Part shown: one piece after another, positions 35,194-43,711 of the stretch
Layout of the letters: each line of letters opens with the position of its first letter
Numbering within the stretch: position 1 is the first letter of the stretch
Assembly: GCF_964228735.1 (NCBI RefSeq)
Contig: NZ_CAXRBQ010000158.1
Coordinates: 16,602-80,601 of the forward strand
Origin: Pontibacterium sp964228735
GTDB taxonomy: Bacteria > Pseudomonadota > Gammaproteobacteria > Pseudomonadales > Balneatricaceae
Direction: 5' to 3'
DNA: 64,000 nt
Notes under the pieces: generated by a model
Database searches by the model: none
The model's input: the letters and a program-made list of their open reading frames with translations, nothing else
Told to the model about the DNA's origin: nothing
Position numbers and translations under genes: made by a program

Positions 35194-35409
35194 TTACTTC
35201 TTGAGAGAGCGAGCACCGAAGCGCTTGTTGAAGCGGTCAACACGACCACCAGTAGTCGCTTCTTTCTGCTTACCAGTGTAGAACGGGTGGCAAGCGGAGC
35301 ATACGTCCAGGTGCATGTCCTGACCCAGGGTAGAACGAGTTTTCACTACGTTACCGCAGGAGCAAGTTGCAGAAATATCTTTGTATTCTGGGTGGATACC
35401 AGCTTTCAT
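35194..35409 (-). CDS. rpmE: Large ribosomal subunit protein bL31, zinc-binding form
   Basis: 71 residues starting MKAGIHPEY. The four zinc-ligand cysteines are present (CSCG, then VCSACHPFYTGKQ), so this is the C+ form that serves as a zinc store. The frame is open 19 codons further upstream, but family members begin at 35409. It is driven by a strong promoter at 35515-35543 and followed directly by the SNase-family gene. Confidence 0.97.
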   Translation of the reverse strand: MKAGIHPEYKDISATCSCGNVVKTRSTLGQDMHLDVCSACHPFYTGKQKEATTGGRVDRFNKRFGARSLKK

Positions 35410-35514
35410 TGTCAAAAACCTCAATTGGCGTGCCGCCACTTGGTCAACATTTGCCAAGCACCGCACCGGTTATTTTAGCGTAAACACACGGTCTACGCTG
35501 AGAGTAGGCCGCGC

Positions 35515-35543
35515 ATTATACGCACACTCAACACCCTCCGCAA
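35515..35543 (-). promoter_or_regulatory. rpmE promoter
   Basis: On the minus strand TTGCGG (35543-35538) is followed, after 17 bases, by TATAAT (35520-35515) and a GCGCGG discriminator. It sits about 105 bases upstream of the rpmE ATG. The GC-rich discriminator fits stringent control of ribosomal genes. Confidence 0.7.
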
Positions 35544-35628
35544 TCTTCCACACCATTTATTCTTACCCCAAAAGCCCCTAGACTAAGCCGTCTATTCCAG
35601 CGCCTCCATTACCGGGAAAACTGATCCA

Positions 35629-37836
35629 ATGGTCGTTCTCAGACTTGCCCTGCCAACCCCTATGCGCCGCCTGTTCGATTACCTGCCACCGGCCGGTATC
35701 GACTGCACGTTTTTAAAGCCCGGTGTGCGTTTACGGGTACCGTTTGGCAACCGCCAGTTGGTTGGCCTGTTGATCGAGGTGAGTGATCACTCCGAGTTTC
35801 CGGAACACAAACTCAAGGCGGCACTGGAGCTGCTCGATCAAACCCCACCTTTGCCACAGCACCTGTTTGATCTGGCGCGCTGGGCGGCCAGCTATTATCA
35901 ACACCCGATTGGCGATGCCCTGGCTCAAGCCCTGCCGGTGATGCTGCGTAAGGGCAACGCCTGTGAATACCTGCATGAACACCTGTGGCGGGCCTGCGAA
36001 GGCGTGGTTCCCGAGGACGCCGGCTCCCGTGCCAAGAAACAACAGGCACTGTTAGCGTTGCTGATCAAACATCCCCACGGCATCAGCAACGATGCGATCC
36101 GTGCCGAAGGTTATAAGACGGAATATTTGCGCCCGCTGGAAGAGAAAGGGCTGGCCGAGCGGTTTATCCACCACCCTCACCGGGCGAATGCAGAACGCAC
36201 CAAAGACCTGCTGCACGAAGCACCACTTACCCTGAACGAACAGCAGCAGGGCGCACTGGATGAGATCAACGACAGCTCCGGCTTCGCACCGATCCTGCTG
36301 GAAGGCATCACCGGCTCCGGAAAAACCGAGATCTACCTGCAGGCGATTGAGCGCCAGCTGGGGATGGGCAAACAGGCGTTGGTCTTGGTGCCCGAGATCG
36401 GCCTGACCCCACAGACGGTGACCCGCTTTAAGCAGCGCTTTAACGTGCCGGTGGTTGCCCTGCACTCCAATATGACCGACCGCCAGCGACTCGATGCCTG
36501 GCTGGATGCCCGTGAAGGTGAAGCCCGTATCATCATCGGCACCCGCTCGGCGATTTTCACGCCGATGAAGGACCCAGGCATCATCATTGTCGACGAAGAG
36601 CACGACCCATCCTTCAAGCAGCAGGACGGCTATCGCTACTCAGCACGCGATCTGGCCGTCTTCCGTGCCCAGAAGGAAGATGTAGCTGTAGTACTGGGCA
36701 GCGCCACGCCATCCTTGGAGACACTGCACAACGCCCAACAGGGTCGCTATCAATGGATGCGTGTCACCCAACGTGCGGGCAATGCCAAGGCACCGACGTT
36801 CGAGCTACTAGACACACGCAATATTCCACTACAGGCGGGATTATCCACACCTCTGGTGCAACGTATTCGCCATACCCTGGAACAGGGCACCCAAGTGCTG
36901 GTGTTTATCAACCGGCGTGGTTTTTCCCCCGCGCTGAGCTGTCACGACTGCGGCTGGATCGCCGACTGCAACCGCTGCGATGCGCATATGACCCTGCACC
37001 GCTCGCCACCCCACTTGCACTGTCACCATTGCGACAAGCAGACACCGATCCCGGCCCGCTGTGGCAACTGCGGCAGCGATCAGCTCAAGCCGGTAGGTGC
37101 GGGTACTGAACGTACCGAAGACACGCTGCAGAAACTGTTCCCAGACGTGCCCGTGCTGCGTATCGACCGCGATACCACCCAGCGCAAGGACGCCATGGCG
37201 CAGATGATGCAACAGATCCACACCGGCGAGCCCTGTATTCTGGTCGGCACCCAGATGCTCGCCAAGGGGCACCACTTCCCCAAAGTAACCCTTGTCGCAA
37301 TTTTGAATGCAGACAGCGGCCTGTTTAGTGCAGACTTCAGGGGGATGGAGCGCACCGCGCAGTTGATTCTGCAGGTGGCCGGCCGCGCAGGTCGGGCGAA
37401 TCACCCCGGCACAGTGATCATGCAAACCCACCATGCCGACCACCCGACCCTGCAACACCTGGTTCAGGTGGGTTATTACGCCTTTGCCCAGCAGGAGTTG
37501 ATTCAACGCCAGCAGGCCCAGCTGCCGCCATTCACCCACTACGCGTTAGTACGCGCAGAGGCGAACGGCAACGGCCGTGCCGAAGCATTTTTGCGCGCCA
37601 TTCGCGAACAGCTGGAGAGTGACATCCTGCTGCCAGCAGGTGTGCGCTGGCTGGGACCGTTCCCGTCACCGATGGAGAAGCGGGCAGGTATGCATCGGGC
37701 GCAACTGCTGGTTCAGGGCGACAATCGCCGTCATTTGCACCAGTTGCTGGATAGCCTGACCTACTATCTGGAACTCTCCAAAGAAGCCCGTCAGGTACGT
37801 TGGTCGATCGACGTTGACCCGGTTGATACTTTTTAA
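35629..37836 (+). CDS. priA: Primosomal protein N' (replication restart helicase PriA)
   Basis: PriA reloads the replisome at stalled forks. The 735 residues contain the N-terminal 3'-DNA-binding domain, Walker A GITGSGKTE, the helicase DEEH box (VDEEHDPSFK), and a zinc module with eight cysteines (CHDCG, CNRC, CHHC, CGNC). C-terminal helicase motifs follow, including GRAGRA. In Pseudomonas priA is followed by argS and the FtsN-like SPOR gene; here a chemoreceptor gene is in the place of argS. Confidence 0.97.
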   Translation: MVVLRLALPTPMRRLFDYLPPAGIDCTFLKPGVRLRVPFGNRQLVGLLIEVSDHSEFPEHKLKAALELLDQTPPLPQHLFDLARWAASYYQHPIGDALAQALPVMLRKGNACEYLHEHLWRACEGVVPEDAGSRAKKQQALLALLIKHPHGISNDAIRAEGYKTEYLRPLEEKGLAERFIHHPHRANAERTKDLLHEAPLTLNEQQQGALDEINDSSGFAPILLEGITGSGKTEIYLQAIERQLGMGKQALVLVPEIGLTPQTVTRFKQRFNVPVVALHSNMTDRQRLDAWLDAREGEARIIIGTRSAIFTPMKDPGIIIVDEEHDPSFKQQDGYRYSARDLAVFRAQKEDVAVVLGSATPSLETLHNAQQGRYQWMRVTQRAGNAKAPTFELLDTRNIPLQAGLSTPLVQRIRHTLEQGTQVLVFINRRGFSPALSCHDCGWIADCNRCDAHMTLHRSPPHLHCHHCDKQTPIPARCGNCGSDQLKPVGAGTERTEDTLQKLFPDVPVLRIDRDTTQRKDAMAQMMQQIHTGEPCILVGTQMLAKGHHFPKVTLVAILNADSGLFSADFRGMERTAQLILQVAGRAGRANHPGTVIMQTHHADHPTLQHLVQVGYYAFAQQELIQRQQAQLPPFTHYALVRAEANGNGRAEAFLRAIREQLESDILLPAGVRWLGPFPSPMEKRAGMHRAQLLVQGDNRRHLHQLLDSLTYYLELSKEARQVRWSIDVDPVDTF

Positions 37837-37908
37837 TCAGCCGACCGCTAAACCTTTCAGCCTATTGACCGATAGAGCATAGATAGGGGTAAGTCCTTAA
37901 CGCTTTAG

Positions 37909-37938
37909 TTTACATTTTTTCAAAACTGTAACTATGCT
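37909..37938 (+). promoter_or_regulatory. Possible sigma-70-type promoter of the chemoreceptor gene
   Basis: TTTACA (37909-37914) is followed, after 18 bases, by TATGCT (37933-37938), about 44 bases before the ATG. A sigma-28 flagellar-type promoter was looked for and not found. Confidence 0.35.
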
Positions 37939-37981
37939 TGGCTCTACCCAAAAGTAGAATAATAAAATGACGAGGAAGACT

Positions 37982-39961
37982 ATGAGGCTGAGTATTACCC
38001 AGAAGATCGCTCTGGGTTTCGCCGTAATGGTGCTGTTTATCGCCGTTGTTGGCAGTGGCGGGCTACTGAGCAACAACAACATCTATGAACGTCTATACAA
38101 CGTCACGGACGAGGCACTGCCAACGTTGTCGGCCAGCTTTGAGCAGATGGTCAACCTGCAGGAAGCCAACCAGGCGCTGTACAACGCCCTCGCCCAGCAG
38201 AGCGCGAAGCAGTTGAACCAGCAACGCAAGGTGTTCGAAGCGCAGATGACCCGCTTCAACGAAGACCTGCAGCAGATGCGCCCGATGATCGAACAGGATC
38301 CGGAACTGCGCAGCTCCTTCGAGCAGATTGAAAGTCTGAGCCAGGAGTTCTCCCAAGTTGCGAGCAGCGTAATCAAAGAGCAGAAAGAGCGCCTTATCCT
38401 CGACCGCCGCATCGTCGAAGCCCAGATCAAGTTTCAGGGTCTGAGCGATGCGCTGACCTCGTGGACCCAGCGTTACCTAAGCCGTAGCGATAACTTCGAC
38501 GGCATGATCCAGGCACGTATGATGACCCGTGCGCTGAGTGCCCATAAATTCCAGCTGATCAACTATCAGCGCACCCGCGACCTGCCAGCGCTGAACACCG
38601 ATCTGGAAGGCACCAAGGGTGACCTGATCAAATCTCATGAGAAGTTTGTCGCTAAGGAACAGAAAGCCAGCCAGGTACAGACGCTGGTGGATGACCTGGA
38701 CAAAAACCTCTACGGCGACAGCGGCCTGGTGGCCTTCTACCGCGGTCGTGTAGCCGTGGGCAAACGCCTGGATCAGGATCTGGTACGTACTGCGGCACTG
38801 ATCAACGAGACCCGCGGCGCCGTGGATAGCTTTATCCAGAACGCTCGCAGCCGCGCCGAAGCCGCACGTAGCGATGCCAACGAAACCATCGCCTTCAGCC
38901 GCACGCTGATTCTGGGTCTGATGGCCGGCTCCATTGTGGTTGCGGTAATGGTCGCCCTGTTTACCATCAACACCCTGCGCCGCCCACTGGACGAGATCCG
39001 CACCCGCCTGGCACAGCTGCAGCAGGGTGACCTGCGCGTTAGCTTTGATCAGGAGCGTAAGGATGAATTTGGTGATCTGGGCACCTCGCTGAACGCAGTA
39101 ACCCTGGGTCTGAAAGAGATCCTCGAACAGATCTCCACCGGCTCCAAACGTCTGTCGGATGTGGCCCAGCAGAACGCGACCATCAGCCAGCAGACTACCG
39201 CTTCCATGAATAGCCAGAGTTCCCAGCTGGATCTGACGGCGGCGGCAGCCACTCAGCTGGAAAGCAGTGTTTCCGAAGTCGCCGGTCACAGCAACACCAC
39301 CCTGGAAGCCGTGCGCCAGTGTGAAGACCTGACCAAGAACGTGAATCTGCAGGTCTCCAACACACTCACCAGTATCGAAACCCAGGCAAAAGGGATTGAT
39401 CAGGCTAAGAGCGCCAGCAACGAACTGGCCGGTTTCAGCAATGAGATCGAATCGATCCTGACCACCATCGAGAACATCGCCGAACGCACCAACCTGCTGG
39501 CACTGAACGCAGCGATCGAAGCCGCCCGTGCCGGTGAGCATGGCCGTGGTTTTGCCGTGGTAGCCGACGAGGTGCGCGAACTGGCCAGCCGCACCCAGAA
39601 CTCCGTTCAGGAGATTCAGACCATGGTGGACAACATGCAGTCCAGCATCGGTCGCGTGGTCCATGTGATGAACGACAGTTATTCACAGGCCCAGAAGTGT
39701 GTGGAACACGCTAACACTTCGCAGGAAGCGCTGGATGCGATGAACAATGCCATCGCCTACATCCGCGAACTGAATACCCAGATCGCCGAAGCGGCACAGC
39801 AACAAACCTCCGCCGTCGAGGAAGTGAGCCAGACTCTCACCGAGATCAACACCGCCGCCGCAGAAACCGCCCAGGGTGCGGATAAAGCCGCCAGCGGCAG
39901 CAGCGAACTGCTCAACTTCGCCCAGCAACAGCAGCAACTGCTGGGGCGTTTCTCCGTCTGA
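37982..39961 (+). CDS. Methyl-accepting chemotaxis protein
   Basis: The 659 residues form a standard transmembrane chemoreceptor. There is a first transmembrane helix near 9-30, an all-helical periplasmic sensor of about 275 residues with no Cache or PAS features seen, a second helix near 309-330, a HAMP domain (about 332-385), and a cytoplasmic coiled coil. The hairpin tip is ERTNLLALNAAIEAARAGEHGRGFAVVADEVREL. No C-terminal NWETF-type CheR tether is present. ATG 37982 is chosen over 37967 because GAGGA sits 5-6 bases before it. The ligand is unknown; the sensor size would fit a helical bimodular type. Confidence 0.95.
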   Translation: MRLSITQKIALGFAVMVLFIAVVGSGGLLSNNNIYERLYNVTDEALPTLSASFEQMVNLQEANQALYNALAQQSAKQLNQQRKVFEAQMTRFNEDLQQMRPMIEQDPELRSSFEQIESLSQEFSQVASSVIKEQKERLILDRRIVEAQIKFQGLSDALTSWTQRYLSRSDNFDGMIQARMMTRALSAHKFQLINYQRTRDLPALNTDLEGTKGDLIKSHEKFVAKEQKASQVQTLVDDLDKNLYGDSGLVAFYRGRVAVGKRLDQDLVRTAALINETRGAVDSFIQNARSRAEAARSDANETIAFSRTLILGLMAGSIVVAVMVALFTINTLRRPLDEIRTRLAQLQQGDLRVSFDQERKDEFGDLGTSLNAVTLGLKEILEQISTGSKRLSDVAQQNATISQQTTASMNSQSSQLDLTAAAATQLESSVSEVAGHSNTTLEAVRQCEDLTKNVNLQVSNTLTSIETQAKGIDQAKSASNELAGFSNEIESILTTIENIAERTNLLALNAAIEAARAGEHGRGFAVVADEVRELASRTQNSVQEIQTMVDNMQSSIGRVVHVMNDSYSQAQKCVEHANTSQEALDAMNNAIAYIRELNTQIAEAAQQQTSAVEEVSQTLTEINTAAAETAQGADKAASGSSELLNFAQQQQQLLGRFSV

Positions 39962-39972
39962 ATCAAACACCT

Positions 39973-40002
39973 GCGGGAGTGGTTGGCAACAACCACTCCC
40001 GC
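39973..40002 (+). terminator. Perfect 13-bp hairpin after the chemoreceptor gene
   Basis: 13 bases (39973-39985) pair without mismatch with 39990-40002 around a GCAA loop, 12 bases past the stop. No T-run follows; instead a second small hairpin (CCCC/GGGG) begins at once. It probably terminates or protects the transcript. Confidence 0.55.
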
Positions 40003-40208
40003 CCCTCCTCAGGGGCTTAACAATTCCCATCGATCCGGGGATAATGAGTCCGCTTTACACACTCCGCATACGCAACGCACCTTCCGGCTGCCTCCGCTGT
40101 ATGCAGGATGTTCCCGTAACAAACAACCCGGTATCCTGACGCCCAATGAACACAGCGACCGCACCCCTGCACCCGCTTATCCACACTGCATTGGAGCAGG
40201 TATAACCC

Positions 40209-40865
40209 ATGGCTGCACGCAAAGATTACGCGTCCAAAAAACGCAACGGGAAAACAGCCACCCGCAATACCGCAAAGAAACCGGCACCGCCGCGTAAGAA
40301 GGCACCGGTCAAGGCGAAGAAGCCGTTTCCAATCAAGCTGCTGCTGGTCACCGTTTTGATGACCGGGGCACTCGGCTACCTGCTCTACAGCCTGGTACAG
40401 GTAAAACCAGGCAGCGGCACGGTGACCACGGTCAGCAAGCCGACACCCAAACCGAAAACCGAGGCGAAACCTGCTGCCAAAGTTCAGGAGAAATCCAAAC
40501 CGGCTCCACAGCCACAGCAAACCGCCAAAGACGAGAAGCGTTTCGAATTTTACGAAATGCTGCCGAAGAGCGAGGTAACCACCTCCGATCCTACGGTGTA
40601 CAAATCCACGCCAAAAACGGCCGTGGCACAGCAACAATATCTGCTGCAGGCGGGTTCGTTCCGCAGTGCGCAGGATGCCGACCGCATGCGCGCCCAGCTG
40701 ATTCTGTTGGGTCTGCCCAATGTACGGAGCGAAAAGACCACCAGCGGCAACGGTATCTGGTACCGCGTACGCACCGGGCCGTTTAAGAACCGCACCGAGT
40801 TGAGTGCTGCCACCAACAAGCTGGCCAAGCAGAATATCTTCCCCCTCAAGATCAAGGCCAACTGA
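40209..40865 (+). CDS. ftsN: FtsN-like SPOR-domain protein
   Basis: 218 residues. A strongly basic cytoplasmic N terminus rich in Lys and Pro is followed by one transmembrane helix (about 43-64, IKLLLVTVLMTGALGYLLYSL). Then come a Lys/Pro/Ala linker, a FEFYEMLP motif typical of this family, and a SPOR domain from about 140 (YLLQAGSFRSAQDADRMRAQL, WYRVRTGPF). It should localise to the septum and bind denuded glycan. Its place before hslVU matches the Pseudomonas FtsN-type gene. Sequence alone cannot prove it is the essential FtsN. Confidence 0.88.
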   Translation: MAARKDYASKKRNGKTATRNTAKKPAPPRKKAPVKAKKPFPIKLLLVTVLMTGALGYLLYSLVQVKPGSGTVTTVSKPTPKPKTEAKPAAKVQEKSKPAPQPQQTAKDEKRFEFYEMLPKSEVTTSDPTVYKSTPKTAVAQQQYLLQAGSFRSAQDADRMRAQLILLGLPNVRSEKTTSGNGIWYRVRTGPFKNRTELSAATNKLAKQNIFPLKIKAN

Positions 40866-40882
40866 TCGCACCGGCTGCAAAA

Positions 40883-40912
40883 TACCCTGCATGCAACAAA
40901 GCGTGCAGGGTA
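40883..40912 (+). terminator. Hairpin after the ftsN-like gene
   Basis: TACCCTGCA (40883-40891) pairs with TGCAGGGTA (40904-40912) around a 12-base loop, 17 bases past the stop. No T-run follows, so function as a terminator is uncertain. Confidence 0.45.
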
Positions 40913-40945
40913 CCCCTTGAAAAAGTCCCAAGCGCATCCATATCT

Positions 40946-41216
40946 TAGGGAAGGTGCGAACACGTCCTGTTTGGCTCTGGCTTTCGGGAAGGTTCACAAT
41001 CAAGGAAGCGTTTTGCAGTAATGTTGGAACCTTGCAAAAAGCGCTGACACCGAGTGTGTATCTTCCCGAAAGCCCCAAAGGGCAAGCCCTTAAGCCTGCA
41101 TCTGCGGTGTTGCAGTTTTTGCCAAGGGCTACGGCCATTAACTGCAAACTGCGCCTAGCATCTACAGGCTTAAGGACTTGCAGAGCAGTCACAGGACGTA
41201 CTCGCACCTTCCTTAA
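40946..41216. repeat. 271-bp MITE-like element with terminal and nested inverted repeats
   Basis: The 26 bases at 40946-40971 match the reverse complement of 41191-41216 at 23 positions, giving terminal inverted repeats that begin TTA-[GA]-GGAAGGTGCGA. Inside are further inverted pairs: 40980-40991 with 41062-41073 (12 of 12), a CCTTAAGCCTG stretch near 41088 with its complement near 41165, and a TTGCAGTT/AACTGCAA pair. The whole element could fold into one branched structure. It encodes no credible protein and no clear target duplication was seen. It fills the gap between the ftsN-like gene and hslV and ends 31 bases before the hslV ATG. Confidence 0.75.
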
Positions 41217-41247
41217 TTCGAACATTAACCAAAAGGTTCAGCGCTTA

Positions 41248-41778
41248 ATGACTACCATTGTTTCAGTACGCCGCGGTGACAAAGTTGTTGTCGGCGGTGA
41301 TGGTCAGGTATCCCTGGGCAACACCGTAATGAAAGGCAGTGCCAAGAAAGTAAATCGCCTGCCAAAACACGACGTGGTAACCGGTTTTGCCGGCTCTACT
41401 GCCGACGCCATCACCCTGCGAGACCTGTTTGAACAGCAGCTGGACAAACATCAGGGCAACATCGTGAATGCCGTGATCCACCTGGCGCGCGAATGGCGCA
41501 GCGACCGTGTACTGCGCCGTCTGGAAGCACTGATGCTGGTGGCAAACAGCGAAAAAACCTACCTGATCTCCGGTAACGGCGACGTGATTGAGCCGGAAGA
41601 CGGCGTGATCGCCATCGGTTCCGGCGGCAACTTCGCCCTCGCCGCAGCCCGCGCCCTGAACGACAACACCGAGCTTGGCGCCCGTGATATCGTAGAGAAA
41701 AGCCTGAATATCGCCGCTAGCATCTGTGTATTCACCAACGACAACCTGACCATCGAAGAGCTGGATTCAGTAGCCTGA
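41248..41778 (+). CDS. hslV: ATP-dependent protease subunit HslV (ClpQ)
   Basis: HslV is the proteasome-like peptidase dodecamer partner of HslU. It is 176 residues with the catalytic threonine right after the start Met (M-T-T-I-V-S-V-R-R), GGDGQVSLGNTVMK with the catalytic Lys, and GSGGNFALAAARAL. The frame continues 98 codons upstream through the inverted-repeat element, but mature HslV must begin at Thr2, so 41248 is the start. Confidence 0.97.
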   Translation: MTTIVSVRRGDKVVVGGDGQVSLGNTVMKGSAKKVNRLPKHDVVTGFAGSTADAITLRDLFEQQLDKHQGNIVNAVIHLAREWRSDRVLRRLEALMLVANSEKTYLISGNGDVIEPEDGVIAIGSGGNFALAAARALNDNTELGARDIVEKSLNIAASICVFTNDNLTIEELDSVA

Positions 41779-41796
41779 TTCCAACGGGAGTTTTGA

Positions 41797-43143
41797 ATGT
41801 CTGATATGACCCCTCGCGAAATCGTCCACGAACTGGATCGCCACATTGTCGGCCAGGATGACGCTAAACGTTCCGTTGCCAACGCCCTGCGCAACCGCTG
41901 GCGCCGCATGCAGCTGAACGAAGAGCTGCGTGTTGAAGTAACCCCAAAAAACATTCTGATGATCGGCCCGACCGGTGTCGGTAAAACCGAGATCGCCCGC
42001 CGTCTGGCGAAACTGGCCAACGCACCGTTCATCAAAGTTGAAGCGACCAAGTTCACCGAGGTGGGCTACGTAGGCCGTGATGTGGAAACCATCATCCGCG
42101 ACTTGGTCGACATGGCGATCAAGATGCTTCGCGAAACCGAGATGGAGAAGGTCCGCTTCCGCGCCGAGGAGGCCGCAGAAGAGCGTATTCTGGACGCCCT
42201 GCTGCCTCCGGCTCGTGAAACCAGCATGGGTTTCAGCAACGAACCGGCAGAACCATCCCGCACCGACAGCGCCACTCGCCAGATCTTCCGCAAGAAACTG
42301 CGTGAAGGTCAGTTGGATGACAAAGAGATCGAAATCGAAGTAGCTGAGCCGCAGATGGGTGTTGAGATCATGGCACCTCCCGGCATGGAAGAGATGACCA
42401 GCCAGCTGCAAAACATGTTTGCCGGTATGGGCAACCAGCGTAAGCAAAGCCGTCGTCTGAAGGTAAAAGACGCCTTTAAGCTGCTGACCGACGAAGAAGC
42501 GGCCAGTATGATCAAAGAAGACGACCTAAAGCAGAAAGCCGTGGAAGCGGTTGAGCAGAACGGTATCGTGTTCCTGGATGAGATCGACAAAGTCTGCAAA
42601 CGTACCGAAAACACCGGTGGCGACGTGTCCCGTGAAGGTGTGCAGCGTGACCTGTTGCCGCTGATCGAAGGCTGCACCGTCAGCACCAAGTACGGTATGG
42701 TGAAAACCGACCACATCCTGTTTATCGCGTCTGGTGCATTCCATCTGGCGCGTCCGTCCGACTTGATTCCGGAGCTGCAGGGCCGTCTGCCGATCCGTGT
42801 AGAGCTGAACGCCCTGACACCGGAAGACTTCCGTCGCATCCTGACCGAACCGAATGCCTCCCTGACCGAACAGTACCAGGCGTTGCTGAAGACCGAGGGT
42901 GTGAACCTGGAGTTTACCGAAGAGGGGATCGAGCGTATTGCCGAACTGGCATTCCAGGTGAACGAGTCAACCGAGAACATCGGTGCCCGTCGTCTGCACA
43001 CCATGATGGAACGCCTGCTGGAGGAACTGTCCTTCAACGCCGCCGACCTGAACGGTCAGACCATCACTGTGGATAAGCCGTTTGTAAACAAATACCTGGA
43101 TGAACTGAGTCAGGACGAAGACCTGAGCCACTACATCCTGTAA
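41797..43143 (+). CDS. hslU: ATP-dependent protease ATPase subunit HslU (ClpY)
   Basis: HslU is the AAA+ hexamer that unfolds substrates for HslV. The 448 residues show the N-terminal TPREIVHELDRHIVGQ, Walker A GPTGVGKTEIARRLA, the I domain (about 110-240), Walker B with LDEIDKVCKR, sensor II in ESTENIGARRLHT and the C-terminal Y-I-L tail that opens HslV. It starts 18 bases after hslV and forms an operon with it. Confidence 0.98.
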   Translation: MSDMTPREIVHELDRHIVGQDDAKRSVANALRNRWRRMQLNEELRVEVTPKNILMIGPTGVGKTEIARRLAKLANAPFIKVEATKFTEVGYVGRDVETIIRDLVDMAIKMLRETEMEKVRFRAEEAAEERILDALLPPARETSMGFSNEPAEPSRTDSATRQIFRKKLREGQLDDKEIEIEVAEPQMGVEIMAPPGMEEMTSQLQNMFAGMGNQRKQSRRLKVKDAFKLLTDEEAASMIKEDDLKQKAVEAVEQNGIVFLDEIDKVCKRTENTGGDVSREGVQRDLLPLIEGCTVSTKYGMVKTDHILFIASGAFHLARPSDLIPELQGRLPIRVELNALTPEDFRRILTEPNASLTEQYQALLKTEGVNLEFTEEGIERIAELAFQVNESTENIGARRLHTMMERLLEELSFNAADLNGQTITVDKPFVNKYLDELSQDEDLSHYIL

Positions 43144-43163
43144 CGGCAGATCCAAACCACTCA

Positions 43164-43226
43164 ACGGGCGTATACTTTAGGTGCGGAATACAGTTCTGCA
43201 TCCAGAGATACGCCCGTTTGTTTTTC
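43164..43226 (+). terminator. Compound terminator after hslVU
   Basis: A perfect 10-bp outer stem (43164-43173 with 43208-43217) encloses a 7-bp inner hairpin (TGCGGAA with TTCTGCA). It is followed by a T-rich stretch ending at about 43226. It sits 20 bases past the hslU stop. Confidence 0.75.
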
Positions 43227-43251
43227 ATGCCCCAACAACAAGGTAACCAAC

Positions 43252-43626
43252 ATGAGCCACACGCTTCCTTCAGACATCCGTTTGCACAAGAAGTCCCGCA
43301 CCTTGGAGCTGGTCTACCCGGACGGCGCTTACGAACTGACCGCCGAATTCTTGCGCGTACACTCCCCGTCTGCGGAAGTGCGCGGCCACGGCATCGGCAA
43401 TGCGGTATTGCAGACCGGCAAGCAGTTCGTGGGTATCAAGGGTGTGCAGCCATCAGGCAACTATGCGATCAAGATCATCTTTGATGACGGCCACGACAGC
43501 GGTTTGTATACCTGGGACTACCTGCGCGACCTGTGCCAGAACCACGACCAGTATTGGCAAACCTACCTGCAGAAGCTGCAGGACGCCGGTGAAAGCCGCA
43601 ATGACGGCCTGATCGCCCGGGGCTGA
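43252..43626 (+). CDS. DUF971 family protein (gamma-butyrobetaine hydroxylase-like N-terminal domain)
   Basis: 124 residues that look like the small zinc/iron-binding domain found at the N terminus of gamma-butyrobetaine dioxygenase. The stand-alone version often sits beside hslU in gammaproteobacteria. Visible family features are LHKKSRTLELVYPDG, L-x-A-E-F-L-R-V-x-S-P-S-A-E-V, and the C-terminal GLYTWDYLRDLC. The molecular role is not established; links to iron-sulfur protein assembly have been suggested for relatives. It has its own ribosome-binding site (AAGGTAA) downstream of the hslVU terminator. Confidence 0.9.
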   Translation: MSHTLPSDIRLHKKSRTLELVYPDGAYELTAEFLRVHSPSAEVRGHGIGNAVLQTGKQFVGIKGVQPSGNYAIKIIFDDGHDSGLYTWDYLRDLCQNHDQYWQTYLQKLQDAGESRNDGLIARG

Positions 43627-43711
43627 GCAGCGACTTGACGTCGGTTCGGGACAAACCCCGCAGGTGCCGGTACAATGCGTGCAATTTTATCGTTAAGCGA
43701 TCTCCAGAATC

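Noticed and set aside
37861..37981. Sigma-28 flagellar promoter before the chemoreceptor
   Set aside because: No TAAAG-type -35 with a GCCGATAA-type -10 at the right spacing was found.
40017..41225. A 402-codon minus-strand frame covering the ftsN-like gene and the inverted-repeat element
   Set aside because: Its larger part is antisense to a recognisable SPOR protein and the rest crosses the repeat element. The product shows no transposase or other domain.
40954..41247. 98-codon N-terminal extension of HslV
   Set aside because: HslV needs Thr2 exposed at the N terminus for catalysis. The extension is encoded by the inverted-repeat element and has no similarity to protease proregions.
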